Position numbers and translations under genes: made by a program. From an uncultured Bacilli bacterium (GTDB lineage: Bacteria > Bacillota_I > Bacilli_A > RF39 > UBA660), in assembly GCA_947625425.1 (NCBI GenBank), contig CANQOH010000001.1, forward strand, positions 1-64,000: DNA of 64,000 nt. Reading direction: 5' to 3'. Below, one piece after another: positions 8,631 through 18,600 of this stretch; within the stretch, counting starts at the first letter, position 1, and every line of letters starts with the position of its first letter. The notes under the pieces were generated by a model. It ran no database searches, was not told where the DNA came from, and worked only from the letters and a program-made list of their open reading frames with translations.

Positions 8631-9062
8631 ATGAAGAAAGTTTTACTTATTATATTAGGAGCTATTTTAATAGGTGGAGGACTAGCTTATTTTATGTTTA
8701 ATAAAGTAGTGTTAAAAGAAGATAACATAGAAGGGATGAAAAGCGTTAATGCTTTTCAAATAGGCGTTTATAGTAATTATGATAATGCATTAAAGATAGC
8801 TGAAAGAAATAATGGAATTGTTATTACTGATGATAATTTATTTAGAGTATATGTTGCTATTTTATCGGATAAAGAAGCGATTAAAAAGGTAGGTAATTAT
8901 TATGAAAAAATAGGTCTTAATTATTATTTGAAGGAGATTAATGTAAGTAAAGATTTTGTTAAAGAGATTAAAGATGATGAAGAATTAATTAAGAGGAGTA
9001 GTAGTGAAACATATAATACGATTAATTTAGATGTTTTAAATAAGTATAGGGAGATGTTATGA
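8631..9062 (+). CDS. membrane-anchored SPOR-domain protein in the spoIIB position
   Basis: One N-terminal membrane anchor (residues 4-24) is followed by a SPOR-like fold (NAFQIGVYSNYDNALKIA near 40-57, then FRVYVAILSDKEAIKKVGNY near 73-92), which binds denuded septal glycan in known family members. In Bacillus subtilis the SPOR protein SpoIIB lies just upstream of maf-radC-mreBCD; here radC follows with a 4-base overlap (ATGA). By position and domain this is the SpoIIB counterpart, although the sequence itself is short (143 residues) and the orthology is inferred. Confidence 0.7.
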   Translation: MKKVLLIILGAILIGGGLAYFMFNKVVLKEDNIEGMKSVNAFQIGVYSNYDNALKIAERNNGIVITDDNLFRVYVAILSDKEAIKKVGNYYEKIGLNYYLKEINVSKDFVKEIKDDEELIKRSSSETYNTINLDVLNKYREML

Positions 9063-9745
9063 GTTATTTAATTAAAGAGTTACCAATAGATGAAAGACCA
9101 AGAGAAAGATTTAAAAAGTATGGTGTTAAAGCTTTAAGTAATGAAGAGTTACTGAGTATTTTACTTAGAACCGGAACAAATAATAAATCAGTTAGAGAAG
9201 TTAGTACAGATATTTTAAAAGAAATTAAATTACATAATTTAGATCAGATTAATTATAATAGGTTAAAAGATATTAAAGGAGTTGGCGAAGTAAAAGCTAT
9301 TACTTTATTAAGTGCTATTGAGTTTGGAAGAAGAGTTTTATCTAAAGAAGATTTAGTTAAACAAATTAGAGATAGTAATGATGCTTATGATTTAGTAAAA
9401 GATGAATTAGAAAATGAATTACAAGAAAAGTTTTTAGCTATTTATTTAGATAATAGAAAACATATTATTGAAAAGAAGATTATTTTTGTAGGAACGGTTA
9501 ATAGTAGTAATGTAACCGCTCGTGATGTTTTTAGAGAAGCCGTTAAATGTAATTCATGTAGTATGATAATTGTGCATAATCATCCAGCAGGTAGTATAAG
9601 TCCTTCTTTAGAAGATGTTAGATTAACTAATGAATTTATTAAAATAGGTAAATTAATGGATATTCAAGTAATAGATCACTTAATTATTGGGAAAAATAAT
9701 TATTATAGTTTTAGAGAAAGTAATGGTGATTTATTTGTTAATTAA
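9059..9745 (+). CDS. radC: RadC family JAB1/MPN protein
   Basis: Protein of the RadC/UPF0758 family; its true role is unsettled in bacteria. An N-terminal helix-hairpin-helix (GVKALSNEELLSILLRTG near 22-39 and KDIKGVGEVKAITLLSA near 70-86) precedes the metalloprotease-like MPN domain with HNHPAGSISPSLEDVRLT near 173-190. Length 228 is normal. Its start overlaps the upstream stop. mreB, which follows radC in Bacillus, is absent here. Confidence 0.93.
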   Translation: MSYLIKELPIDERPRERFKKYGVKALSNEELLSILLRTGTNNKSVREVSTDILKEIKLHNLDQINYNRLKDIKGVGEVKAITLLSAIEFGRRVLSKEDLVKQIRDSNDAYDLVKDELENELQEKFLAIYLDNRKHIIEKKIIFVGTVNSSNVTARDVFREAVKCNSCSMIIVHNHPAGSISPSLEDVRLTNEFIKIGKLMDIQVIDHLIIGKNNYYSFRESNGDLFVN

Positions 9746-9758
9746 GAATAAGTATTTT

Positions 9759-10370
9759 ATGAAAATAGGTTTATTAATATTAGTTATAGCTTTTATTATA
9801 GGAGGTAATTATTTATTTAATTATTTTAAATATAATAATAAAGAAGAGGTCAATGTCGCTGTTTTACAAGATGAACTTACGATACTACGTAATGAAGTTA
9901 AAGATTTAGAAAGTATAAAAGCTTTTGAGAGTGATTATGTTATGGCCAGAGTTGTTTTAAGAGATATTCATAGTTTTTATAATGAAGTAGTTATTAATGT
10001 GGGGAGTAATAAAGTAGAAGTAGGAGATCCGGTAGTTAATGAGGAAGGTTTAATTGGGATTATTGATAAGGTGCATAAAGATACAGCTAATGTGAAGTTA
10101 CTGACAAGTGAAATGAATATATCAGTTAAAGTCGATGAAACATATGGAAATTTAAAAGGGCAAAAAGTCGATTTATTAGATAAATATAGTGAATTAAAAG
10201 TAGGTGATGTAATAGTTACATCGGGACTTACACAAATACCAGAAGGTTTATATGTAGGCAAGATAAAAGAAGTTAAAATGGATGAAAATAACTTAGGTCA
10301 AGAACTAGAAGTAGAATTAGTTAATAATGATGATTTAATCTATGTAGGAGTTATTAAAACAATTAAATGA
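9759..10370 (+). CDS. mreC: rod shape-determining protein MreC
   Basis: Membrane scaffold of the elongation complex. It has an N-terminal anchor (residues 3-22), a short coiled coil (LQDELTILRNEVKDLES) and two beta domains with VMARVVLRDIHSFYNEVVIN and VTSGLTQIPEGLYVGKI as recognisable family segments. About 203 residues, clearly shorter than the roughly 290 of Bacillus, the loss being mainly coiled coil. The start is uncertain; an in-frame ATG at 9723 overlaps radC and neither has a strong ribosome site. It overlaps mreD by four bases. Confidence 0.88.
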   Translation: MKIGLLILVIAFIIGGNYLFNYFKYNNKEEVNVAVLQDELTILRNEVKDLESIKAFESDYVMARVVLRDIHSFYNEVVINVGSNKVEVGDPVVNEEGLIGIIDKVHKDTANVKLLTSEMNISVKVDETYGNLKGQKVDLLDKYSELKVGDVIVTSGLTQIPEGLYVGKIKEVKMDENNLGQELEVELVNNDDLIYVGVIKTIK

Positions 10371-10732
10371 TTTATTTAGGTTTTATTCTTGATTATACTT
10401 TGTTATTTTTTTGTCCAATTAAAACTTATTTTGTAATAAATGATATTGATAAAAATGATTTACTCTCCGTTACTTTTACGGGTTTAATACTAGATCTTTT
10501 ATATCATAAAATATTATTAAACTTAATTATTCTTTTAGTTATTTATTTTATCTTTAAACAGATAAAGTTTAAGAAAAAATATCTAATTTATAAGAATATC
10601 TTACTATATGGGTTATACTTTAATATTATGTTTGGTCTTGGTGGATATAGTAATAATTATTTATTATCTTTTATAGGAGGTTTTATTTTACAAATAATAT
10701 ATATTATTTATAGTAAATGGTTATTAAAATAG
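10367..10732 (+). CDS. mreD: rod shape-determining protein MreD
   Basis: Small polytopic membrane protein, 121 residues and about four hydrophobic segments, in the standard place after mreC with an ATGA overlap. Family sequence conservation is low, and the assignment depends on topology, length and position. Family members are about 160-170 residues, so this one is short. Confidence 0.75.
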   Translation: MIYLGFILDYTLLFFCPIKTYFVINDIDKNDLLSVTFTGLILDLLYHKILLNLIILLVIYFIFKQIKFKKKYLIYKNILLYGLYFNIMFGLGGYSNNYLLSFIGGFILQIIYIIYSKWLLK

Positions 10733-10760
10733 TTAATTTATCATATTATTTAGTGGTGAT

Positions 10761-11330
10761 ATGATGAAAGATAGTAAGTATTATAAGAAGAGATTTAAAA
10801 GTAGAGGTAGTAATGATAGATTAACTATTTTATTTAGTCAGTTTTTACTGGCGATTATTTTTGTTTTAGGAAGTTTAATTGTAACTAATTTTAGTAGTGA
10901 ACTTAAAAGTAAGTTTGTTAGTGAAGTATTAGAGAAGAATATTAATTTTAGTTATCTGAATAAATTTTATAATAAATATATTGGTGGTAAAGATAAAGAA
11001 GAAGTATATGTTAGTAATGTGGTAAATAATGAACCATACGAACAAGTTGGGGAGTCGGTTAAATTTAAGGTAGAAAGAGAAGAACCAATAAAAGCAATTG
11101 AAGGAGGAATAATTGTTTTTATTGGTGATAAAGATGATTTAGGTAAGACAGTTATTATCCAAGGTAATGATGGAATAGATATCTGGTATAGTAATATAGA
11201 AGTAACAGAATATAGTTTATATGACTATGTATCTAAAGGAGATATCTTAGGTATTAGTTTAAGTGATAATTACTTAGTAACTATAAAGAAAGATGATAAG
11301 ACCTTAAAATATGAAGAATATATTGCATAA
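10761..11330 (+). CDS. spoIVFA: SpoIVFA-like membrane protein with degenerate LytM domain
   Basis: In Bacillus SpoIVFA holds and inhibits the SpoIVFB protease in the outer forespore membrane. Here a basic cytoplasmic N terminus precedes one membrane segment (about residues 23-44), then a LytM-like domain (AIEGGIIVFIGDKDDLGKTV near 112-131) without the zinc histidines. It lies between mreD and spoIVFB exactly as in Bacillus, with minCD missing. The ribosome site GTGGTGAT precedes tandem ATGs at 10761 and 10764. The last 20 bases overlap spoIVFB. Confidence 0.82.
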   Translation: MMKDSKYYKKRFKSRGSNDRLTILFSQFLLAIIFVLGSLIVTNFSSELKSKFVSEVLEKNINFSYLNKFYNKYIGGKDKEEVYVSNVVNNEPYEQVGESVKFKVEREEPIKAIEGGIIVFIGDKDDLGKTVIIQGNDGIDIWYSNIEVTEYSLYDYVSKGDILGISLSDNYLVTIKKDDKTLKYEEYIA

Positions 11331-12078
11331 ATTAAAGATAGATTATAGTACTTATATAATTATTTTTTTAGCTTTATTAGCGGGGTATATAAAAAATATT
11401 AGTCTTATTTTTATGATAGTTTTAATACATGAATTAGGTCATGTATTTTTCTTTAGACTTTATAAAATAGAGATAGAAAAAATAGTTATTTATCCTTTTG
11501 GAGGAGTTAGTTATATAAATAAAAAAATACATGAAAGAATATATCGAGATATCTTAATTAGTTTAGGAGGTATCATATTTCAATTAATCTTACTATTTAT
11601 AGTTTATCTTTTATATGAGTGGGACTTGGTGGTGGAAAGTACTTATAGTTTATTTATTAAATATAATATTAATATTATATTGTTTAATTTAATACCTATT
11701 ATTCCTTTAGATGGAAGTAAGTTATTATTAGCTATTTTAAGTAAGTTTATTTCTTTTAAGAAGAGTTATCGTTTGATGTTAGTAATTGGTTTTATATGTT
11801 TAGTTAGTTATATTTTATTTAATTTTATTTATAAAGTTAATGATTTATTTTTATATATTTATTTAGTTATTAAGTTATATGAAGTGATTAAAGAAGAGAG
11901 ACAAGTTATTAATAAGTTTTATTTAGAAAGATTACTATATGATAATTATTATAATGAAATTATTAGTAACATAGATAAGATAGATAAGATGAGAATAGAT
12001 AAGTATTATTATTTTAAAGATAATAGAAGATTTATTAATGAAAGAGATTATATAAAAAGAGTTAAATATAGGGGATAA
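11311..12078 (+). CDS. spoIVFB: SpoIVFB-family site-2 intramembrane metalloprotease
   Basis: Site-2-protease family. The zinc motif is HELGH in VLIHELGHVFFF near residues 38-49, and the second metal site is NLIPIIPLDGSKLL near 128-141, both in membrane segments. In Bacillus this enzyme cleaves pro-sigma-K in the mother cell. The C-terminal about 70 residues are a charged, Tyr-rich cytoplasmic region that lacks an obvious CBS domain. It overlaps spoIVFA by 20 bases. Pro-sigma-K is not in the window, so the substrate is inferred. Confidence 0.9.
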   Translation: MKNILHKLKIDYSTYIIIFLALLAGYIKNISLIFMIVLIHELGHVFFFRLYKIEIEKIVIYPFGGVSYINKKIHERIYRDILISLGGIIFQLILLFIVYLLYEWDLVVESTYSLFIKYNINIILFNLIPIIPLDGSKLLLAILSKFISFKKSYRLMLVIGFICLVSYILFNFIYKVNDLFLYIYLVIKLYEVIKEERQVINKFYLERLLYDNYYNEIISNIDKIDKMRIDKYYYFKDNRRFINERDYIKRVKYRG

Positions 12079-12080
12079 TT

Positions 12081-12109
12081 TTGACAAAAGAGGCATTTTT
12101 TAGTACTAT
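12081..12109 (+). promoter_or_regulatory. sigma-A promoter of transglutaminase-like gene
   Basis: TTGACA (12081-12086), 17 bases, TACTAT (12104-12109). The predicted transcript starts near 12116, which makes the ATG at 12119 nearly leaderless and supports the ATG at 12137 as the real start. Confidence 0.8.
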
Positions 12110-12136
12110 TTTTACGGAATGAAAAGAGGGCTAGTT

Positions 12137-13186
12137 ATGACGCCTAGACAATTAAATAGAATTAATGATAAAGTAGCTAATGCTTACCAAAGGCAATTAA
12201 CTAGTTTTATAACTGATCAAAAGAATATTACAAAGTTAATAGCATTTTTAGGAAGTGTTGGTTTAACAGCAACAATGGGTAATGAGAATATGATTTTCCC
12301 GATTATTACCGGAGCTACTACCTATGCTTTAGGTTCTTCAGTTATTAAAGCTTTACATGATACAAGAGAATTCTCTTTAGAATATAAAAGACAATTATTA
12401 AGGGATACTGAGGAATATAAGAGTTGTTCGGAATTATATGATTCAGTTGTGGCAGATATAGCTTATTTTTTACGCTCTTTAGGTTTAAAAGATAGTCTTG
12501 ATATTGGTTTATTTTATGAATATTTACTTTATAATGGTTTTTTATCTGCTCCAGGTACTTTTGCTTATCATAAGTATTCTTATGATGGAGGAATATGTCC
12601 AGAAATGTATGGAGCAAGAATTAGTAGTGGTAGTGGAGTATGTCGTCATATTGCGACTAATTTAAAAGATATATATGAAAAAATGGGCTTTACAGCTTCT
12701 TATTTATCAGTTGGAGGAGCTAAAAGTACTTTAATTAGTAATATTAAGACAAGAATAATGCCATCTTCAATTAATCATGCTGTTGTATGTGTTAAAGATA
12801 AATATGGTAAATATATTATTGATCCAACTTGGGAAAAAGTAGCTATTTTTGATAATGATGAAAAATTTGCGCATATTATAGGAGATAATTCTAGAGATCA
12901 AAGATATGTTATTGGTTATTCAACAATAATAGATCGTAAGAGATTATTAAAATATGATAGTTATGTTGGGGTTAGAAATGCCAATCCAGCTAATTTAATT
13001 GGTGAAGATATAAGGGATGCTTATAATAAGGCAGAAGGAACTTTTTATCGACATCATAATGATATAGTATCATTTTACTATTATATTAAGACTAGATTAG
13101 AAGCTATTAATTATTATGAACAACAGTTATCACATTGTACTGATTTTGCTCCAAGTGATAGAGGTAAAGTCTTAAAAAGAGGTTAA
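12137..13186 (+). CDS. transglutaminase-like cysteine protein
   Basis: The Cys-His-Asp triad of the transglutaminase/NlpC-like papain fold is visible: GSGVCRHIATNL (Cys near residue 165), INHAVVCVKD (His near 209) and YIIDPTW (Asp near 224). An N-terminal hydrophobic stretch (KLIAFLGSVGLTATMG and IITGATTYALGSS, about 30-72) may be membrane-associated. Substrate unknown. It has its own consensus promoter and AGAGG ribosome site, and sits between spoIVFB and rplU, where Bacillus has nothing. A protease or cross-linker used in sporulation is possible but only a guess from position. Confidence 0.72.
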   Translation: MTPRQLNRINDKVANAYQRQLTSFITDQKNITKLIAFLGSVGLTATMGNENMIFPIITGATTYALGSSVIKALHDTREFSLEYKRQLLRDTEEYKSCSELYDSVVADIAYFLRSLGLKDSLDIGLFYEYLLYNGFLSAPGTFAYHKYSYDGGICPEMYGARISSGSGVCRHIATNLKDIYEKMGFTASYLSVGGAKSTLISNIKTRIMPSSINHAVVCVKDKYGKYIIDPTWEKVAIFDNDEKFAHIIGDNSRDQRYVIGYSTIIDRKRLLKYDSYVGVRNANPANLIGEDIRDAYNKAEGTFYRHHNDIVSFYYYIKTRLEAINYYEQQLSHCTDFAPSDRGKVLKRG

Positions 13187-13198
13187 TAGCGATTTTAT

Positions 13199-13227
13199 TT
13201 GACTAATAAAGTATAATTTGTTATAAT
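13199..13227 (+). promoter_or_regulatory. promoter of rplU-prp-rpmA operon
   Basis: TTGACT (13199-13204), 17-base spacer, TATAAT (13222-13227), with transcript start expected near 13234. Confidence 0.9.
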
Positions 13228-13229
13228 TT

Positions 13230-13314
13230 CAATTGTTTTGAAGCAATCATCAAAACCGCACTAAAAAGGTTATAAGAACTTTAAGTCACCTTAAGGGCGC
13301 GTCTTAAAAATTAT
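13230..13314 (+). promoter_or_regulatory. structured leader of rplU, likely L21 leader
   Basis: The 95-base 5' leader holds a perfect stem GTTTTGA (13235-13241)/TCAAAAC (13250-13256) and a second short stem TTAAG/CTTAA followed by GGGCGCG. Firmicutes rplU mRNAs carry a known autoregulatory L21 leader in this place. I cannot verify the covariance-model match, so the family assignment is inferred from position and structure. Confidence 0.55.
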
Positions 13315-13328
13315 AAGGAGGTATGAAG

Positions 13329-13628
13329 ATGAAAGCTATATTTGTTACTGGTGGTAAACAATATTATGTTTCTGAAGGCGATACTATTTATGTTGAAAAA
13401 TTAGATGCTGAAGTAGGTAGCGATGTTACTTTTACTGAAGTATTATATGTTGATGGTGTTGCTGGTAATCCAGTTGTTGACGGTGCAAAAGTTGTTTGTT
13501 CTGTTGAAAAACATGGAAAACAAAAAAAGGTTATTGTTTTCAAATACAGACCTAAGAAAAAATTCCGTAATAAACAAGGTCATAGACAACCATATACTAA
13601 GTTAATTGTTAAGAAAATTAGTAAATAA
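13329..13628 (+). CDS. rplU: 50S ribosomal protein L21
   Basis: Ribosomal large-subunit protein. [14 protein letters not shown] at the N terminus and [20 protein letters not shown] toward the C terminus are diagnostic. The start at 13329 is preferred over the ATG at 13323 because AAGGAGG (13315-13321) then has seven-base spacing. First gene of the conserved rplU-prp-rpmA operon. Confidence 0.97.
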   Translation: MKAIFVTGGKQYYVSEGDTIYVEKLDAEVGSDVTFTEVLYVDGVAGNPVVDGAKVVCSVEKHGKQKKVIVFKYRPKKKFRNKQGHRQPYTKLIVKKISK

Positions 13629-13630
13629 TT

Positions 13631-13939
13631 ATGATTAAAATTAATATTAAAAGAAGTAATAAAAAGGTTTATGAACTTGTAATAAAAGGTCATGCTAATT
13701 ATGATGATATGGGTAAAGATATAGTTTGTGCAGCTGTTAGTACAATGGCGGAAACAACGGTTAATAATATTATTGTATTAGATGAATCAATTGATTACGA
13801 AGAAAACTCTGGTTATTTAAAGATTAGAGTACTTAAGGATACAGAAGTTAATGAAAAGTTATTAAATAATTTAGTAGAGATGTTAGAAGATCTACAAAAA
13901 GAGTATCCGAAAAATATTGAGATTAGAAATGAGGTTTAG
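13631..13939 (+). CDS. prp: ribosomal-processing cysteine protease Prp
   Basis: YsxB/Prp family enzyme which removes the N-terminal extension of L27 in Firmicutes. The catalytic His and Cys are in GHANYDDMGKDIVCAAVS (about residues 19-36). It lies two bases after rplU and four before rpmA, the standard arrangement, and the L27 gene next door does carry the extension it would cleave. Confidence 0.95.
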   Translation: MIKINIKRSNKKVYELVIKGHANYDDMGKDIVCAAVSTMAETTVNNIIVLDESIDYEENSGYLKIRVLKDTEVNEKLLNNLVEMLEDLQKEYPKNIEIRNEV

Positions 13940-13942
13940 AAT

Positions 13943-14227
13943 ATGAAATTGATGAAATTAAATATCCAATTATTCGCTCACGTTAAAGCTCAAGGTTCTA
14001 CACAAAACGGTAGAGATTCTAGAGGTCGTAGATTAGGTGCTAAGGCTGCTGATGGTCAAACTGTATCAGCAGGAAGTATTTTATACCGTCAAAGAGGAAC
14101 TAAGATTTATCCTGGCGTAAATGTTGGAATGGGTAAAGATCACACTTTATTTGCTAAAGTCTCTGGGGTAGTTAAATTTGAAAGACTAGGTAGAGACAAG
14201 AAAAAAGTTAGTGTTTACGAAGCTTAA
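13943..14227 (+). CDS. rpmA: 50S ribosomal protein L27 with cleavable N-terminal extension
   Basis: Large-subunit protein near the peptidyl-transferase centre. The N terminus [11 protein letters not shown] ends with the Prp cleavage signal, after which the mature protein would begin [17 protein letters not shown]. The usual mature start is AHKKxGGSTxNGRDS, so Val and Gln replace normally conserved residues in the tail that reaches the tRNA ends. Core segments such as [20 protein letters not shown] are normal. Confidence 0.96.
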   Translation: MKLMKLNIQLFAHVKAQGSTQNGRDSRGRRLGAKAADGQTVSAGSILYRQRGTKIYPGVNVGMGKDHTLFAKVSGVVKFERLGRDKKKVSVYEA

Positions 14228-14229
14228 TT

Positions 14230-14257
14230 AAAGGACCTTATATAGGTCCTTTGTTTA
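14230..14257 (+). terminator. terminator after rpmA
   Basis: AAAGGACC, loop TTATATA, GGTCCTTT, then GTTT. The T tract is short, so read-through into obg is possible. Confidence 0.65.
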
Positions 14258-14291
14258 TGATAAAATATAAATAGATAAGTAGGTGATTTAG

Positions 14292-15569
14292 ATGTTTACC
14301 GATGAAGTTACAATTAAACTTATTGCTGGTAATGGAGGAGACGGATGTACTTCTTTTAGAAGAGAAAAGTTTATTCCATTAGGTGGACCAAATGGCGGTA
14401 ATGGTGGTAAAGGATCAGATATTATCTTTAAAGTTGAAAAAGGTTTAAAAACTTTAGTTGATTTGAAGTATGCTAAGATAATTAAAGGCAATAAAGGGGT
14501 TAATGGTAAAGGTAGTAATAAACATGGAGCTAATGCGGAAGATATAATTGTTAAAGTACCAGAAGGAACAACTTTAATTGATGAAGAAACGGGTTTAGTT
14601 ATCTGTGATTTAGTTAAAGATGGTGATTCTTTTGTTGTATGTCATGGTGGTCGTGGAGGACGTGGTAATAAAGCTTTTGCGACTCAAGAAGAACCAGCAC
14701 CAAAAATGAGTGAATATGGAGAACCAGGGGAAGAAAGAATTGTTAAATGCGAATTAAAAGTTTTAGCTGATGTTGGATTAGTTGGAATGCCATCTGTTGG
14801 TAAAAGTACGATCCTTTCATTAATTAGTGGAGCTAATCCGAAAATAGCTTCTTATCATTTTACAACATTAAGTCCTAATTTAGGCGTTGTTAAATTAAAA
14901 GATAATCGTTCTTTTGTAATGGCTGACTTACCAGGTTTAATTGAGGGAGCTAGTGAAGGCGCTGGTTTAGGCGAAAAGTTTTTAAAACATGCTATGCGTA
15001 CTAAAATAATTGCGCATGTTATAGATATGGGCTCTTTTGAAGGAAGAAATCCAATTGATGATTATAAAATTATTCGTAAAGAGATTGAATCTTATAATAA
15101 TAAATTAGCGAATAAAAAGGAGATAATTATTGCTAATAAAATGGATTTACCTGATGCTTTAAATAATTTAGCGGAATTTAAAAAAGTTTATCCCGATAAA
15201 GAAATTATTTTACTTAGTGCAATTAATAATGAAGGCTTAGATAAGATGATTATTAGACTAGCTGATTTATTAGAAACAATCGAAGAAGAACCAATATATG
15301 AAGAAGATAAATTAGAAAGTCATGTTATTTATAAATTTAAGAATGAAAAACCATATACCATAAGTCGTGATGATAGTGGAGTTTGGATAATTAAAGGAGC
15401 GGAAATTGAAAAGCTTCTTAAAATGACCAAGTTTCAAGAAGATGAATCAGTTCAAAGATTTGCTCGTAAATTAAGAGGTATGGGCGTTGATGATGAACTA
15501 GAACGTCTTGGAGCGCAAAAAGGTGATGACGTCCAAATCTTAGACTTTATGTTTACTTTTAAAGAATAG
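14292..15569 (+). CDS. obg: Obg GTPase
   Basis: Essential ribosome-assembly and stress GTPase. The glycine-rich Obg fold is at 1-158 ([20 protein letters not shown] near 13-32), the G domain follows with [10 protein letters not shown] (G1), DLPGLIEG (G3) and NKMD (G4), and a C-terminal OCT domain ends the 425-residue protein. Start follows AGGTGAT. In Bacillus spo0B lies between rpmA and obg; it is missing here. Confidence 0.97.
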   Translation: MFTDEVTIKLIAGNGGDGCTSFRREKFIPLGGPNGGNGGKGSDIIFKVEKGLKTLVDLKYAKIIKGNKGVNGKGSNKHGANAEDIIVKVPEGTTLIDEETGLVICDLVKDGDSFVVCHGGRGGRGNKAFATQEEPAPKMSEYGEPGEERIVKCELKVLADVGLVGMPSVGKSTILSLISGANPKIASYHFTTLSPNLGVVKLKDNRSFVMADLPGLIEGASEGAGLGEKFLKHAMRTKIIAHVIDMGSFEGRNPIDDYKIIRKEIESYNNKLANKKEIIIANKMDLPDALNNLAEFKKVYPDKEIILLSAINNEGLDKMIIRLADLLETIEEEPIYEEDKLESHVIYKFKNEKPYTISRDDSGVWIIKGAEIEKLLKMTKFQEDESVQRFARKLRGMGVDDELERLGAQKGDDVQILDFMFTFKE

Positions 15570-15588
15570 TAGTACTATTCTTTTTTTT
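15561..15588 (+). terminator. terminator of obg
   Basis: AAAGAATAG, loop TAGTA, CTATTCTTT and further T; overlaps the stop codon. Confidence 0.88.
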
Positions 15589-15616
15589 ATTGTATAATAA
15601 GAACCAGGTGTTTGTT

Positions 15617-18600
15617 ATGACTGAGGAAATAGAAATATTAACTGATGAAGAACTAGTAAATACTTTTAGTGATAATGCATTTAAACTTTATATGCGTGAT
15701 ATTTCTAAGTATCCTCTTTTATCTGATGCAAAACAAAGGGAGTTAGCTAGGAAATATAAAAATGGTGATTATAAAGCCAGAGAACTTTTAATAAATAGTA
15801 ATTTAAGATTAGTAGTAAGTGTGGCTAATCATTATCGCGATGTAGTAAAACATCTAAATGTTTTAGATATTATTCAAGAAGGTAATTTAGGTCTTATGAG
15901 AGCTATAGAAGACTATGATCCAGAAATAGGAGCATTTTCAACATATGCAACTTGGTGGATAAGACAAGCAATTACAAGAGCTATAGCGGATAAGGATTCG
16001 ACAATTAGAAAACCGGTTCATATTGTTATAGTAACAAATAAATATCGTCGTTTACTTGAAAAATATAAGCAGAATAATTTACCAATGCCAAGTGATGATG
16101 TAATATGTGAAGAACTTAAAATAACTAAAGAAACTTTAGATAATATTAGAGATTCTATTAATCAAACACCTGTTAGTATTGATCAAAAAGTCGATGATGA
16201 TAGTGATACAGAATTAGCTAATTTTATTCCTAGTAAAAGTAATGATTATGATGAAGTTTTAAATAATATGGTTAATGATGTCTTATTTGTGACTATAAAA
16301 GAAATTTTATCACCATTACAATATTTTATTATTTATCATCGTATTTTAAGTGATGAACGTTCAACATTAGAACAAGTTGCAGCTTATTTTAATGTAACGA
16401 GAGAAAGAGTAAGACAAATAGAAGATAAAGTATTAAAGAGAAAATTAAAACTTTATATGGATCCTAAAAGTACAAAAATGGGTAGTGCTTATAGTGAAAT
16501 ATGTAAAAGAGAAGGACCTAAAGCAAGGAGATTAAAAAAAGAACCATTAGATCCAGATAAAATAATAGAGTACTTATATATTAGAGAAGACTTAACATAT
16601 ATTGAAGAAAAAATATTATACTTAAATGTCTTTAGTAAATATCGTTATAATTATGAAGAAACGGCTTTAGAACTAGGTTTTAGTGTTAAAGAAATAAAAG
16701 AAGCTTTTCAAAGTTTAACTAGAAAATTTGAAGTAAAGTTTAAAGATAAAAAGAAATTTTTAGAATATCGTAATTCAATTATTAAAAGTTATGGAACACA
16801 GATTTTTGATATTGATATAAAGAGTAAAGTTAGAGAAGTAAATTATCAAGGTTTAACAGAAAAATATGGTAATTTAAGTTTAGATGAAATCCTTAGTTTA
16901 TTTAAAAAAACTAATTATGAACTTAATAGTGATGAAATAAGATTACTTGAGAGATATTTTGGAATAAAGACAAAAAAGGGACTTAATGAAGAGGAATTAC
17001 TAATTGATATTAATATAACGGTATTTGGTTTTAAACATCAAGATATGAAATTACCTGATGATAAATTATATAAAGAATACTTAAGGATAAAGTATGAATT
17101 TACAGATGAACAACAATTATTTTTAGAATCTTATTATTTTGGGAAAAAAGATAAAAAAGAATTTGATCAACAGTATCCGGATTCCAGCTTACATTATCGA
17201 TATTATTTCTTAATTGATCGGATAGAAAGAAGTTATTATCATATATTGAATTTCTTTGATAATACATTTACAAAAGAAATGTATGAAGAAGTAAAAAAGA
17301 AATATAAAGATCAATTTACACCTTTGAGATTAATAATTTTAGATATGTATTATGGAGTAAATAAAGAAGTATATACAATTAGTGAAATAGCAACAGCTTT
17401 AGGAATAGATTATATAAAAGCTCATGATTTATGTCGTGATGCAAGAAACTTTGCTATTAAACTATATAGTGGAATGACTAGTTATCGAATTACAATTGAT
17501 AAAAAGAATTATAAAAAATATATTACAAATCCAAAATATTATTTTGTTAAAGAAACAAGAGATATTTTAGATATGTTTATCTTACAAGATCTATCTTATG
17601 AAGAAATAAGTAAGAGAACTAATCTTAGTAAAACAAGAATATCTAATATAATTACAGATGCTATACGTAAGATGGATAATTATCGTTTTGGACTTACAGA
17701 GATATTAGATATTAATAAAACAAAGTTAAAAGAATTTTTAAGGGTCTATAATAATATAACTAAAGATGAAGTTAGAATAGTTATATGTCGTTATATAAAT
17801 GGGATGATGCCTGATGAGATAGCTAGTTATTTAAATGAAAATATTGAAATTGTTAAAAAAGCTTTAAGTCATTTTAATAATTTATATACTAGTTATTTAA
17901 TTAAAGATGTTAAGTTAGATGAAAATGATATTATAACAGAAATAAATAGACATATAAGTGAATCTGTTTTAACAGAAGATGAAAAAATATTTATTAGTTA
18001 CTATATGGGATTTAAAAATAAATATAATCCAGAAGGTATTAAGTTAGATTTTAATGAATTATGTAAGAAGTTAAATTTAACTAAAGCTAGTTATTGGCAT
18101 AAATATACAATGACAATGAAAAAGTTAAAGAGTAGAAAGATTAATATCTTAAAACCAGAATTACTTTATATAGATCGAGATCAATTAAATCATTTATTAG
18201 ATAATAAACATTTACCTATAAGTGATAAAGAAAAAGAAATAATATGTTATTTATTTGAACTTAAAGGTTATCCGTATAAAGACTTAAATGAATTAACTAA
18301 TATATTTAATGATAATAAAGGAAGTCTTAGAAGAAGATATCAAAGAGCAATAGTTAGTATATATAAATATTTAAATAAAGAGATAGATGGTAAGATAGAT
18401 TATGAGACTGATATAGTTCCATTACTTAAATATTTTGGTATAAGTGATAGAATTAAATTAGAAGATTTTTATAAAAATGGATTATCTTATGAAGATATGG
18501 CTAAGAAATCTAATGTTAGTTTTAGTCAGATGATTAGTACAATGGATAGAATTAAAATTAATTTATTTGAATTAATGAATAATATAGATAAAACTAAAGT

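Noticed and set aside
12345..12617. Minus-strand frame of 90 codons inside the transglutaminase-like gene
   Set aside because: No ribosome site; composition (His/Tyr/Leu) is typical of an antisense frame in AT-rich DNA.
13423..13605. Alternative + frame inside rplU
   Set aside because: Fully contained in the well-supported L21 gene and without a ribosome site.
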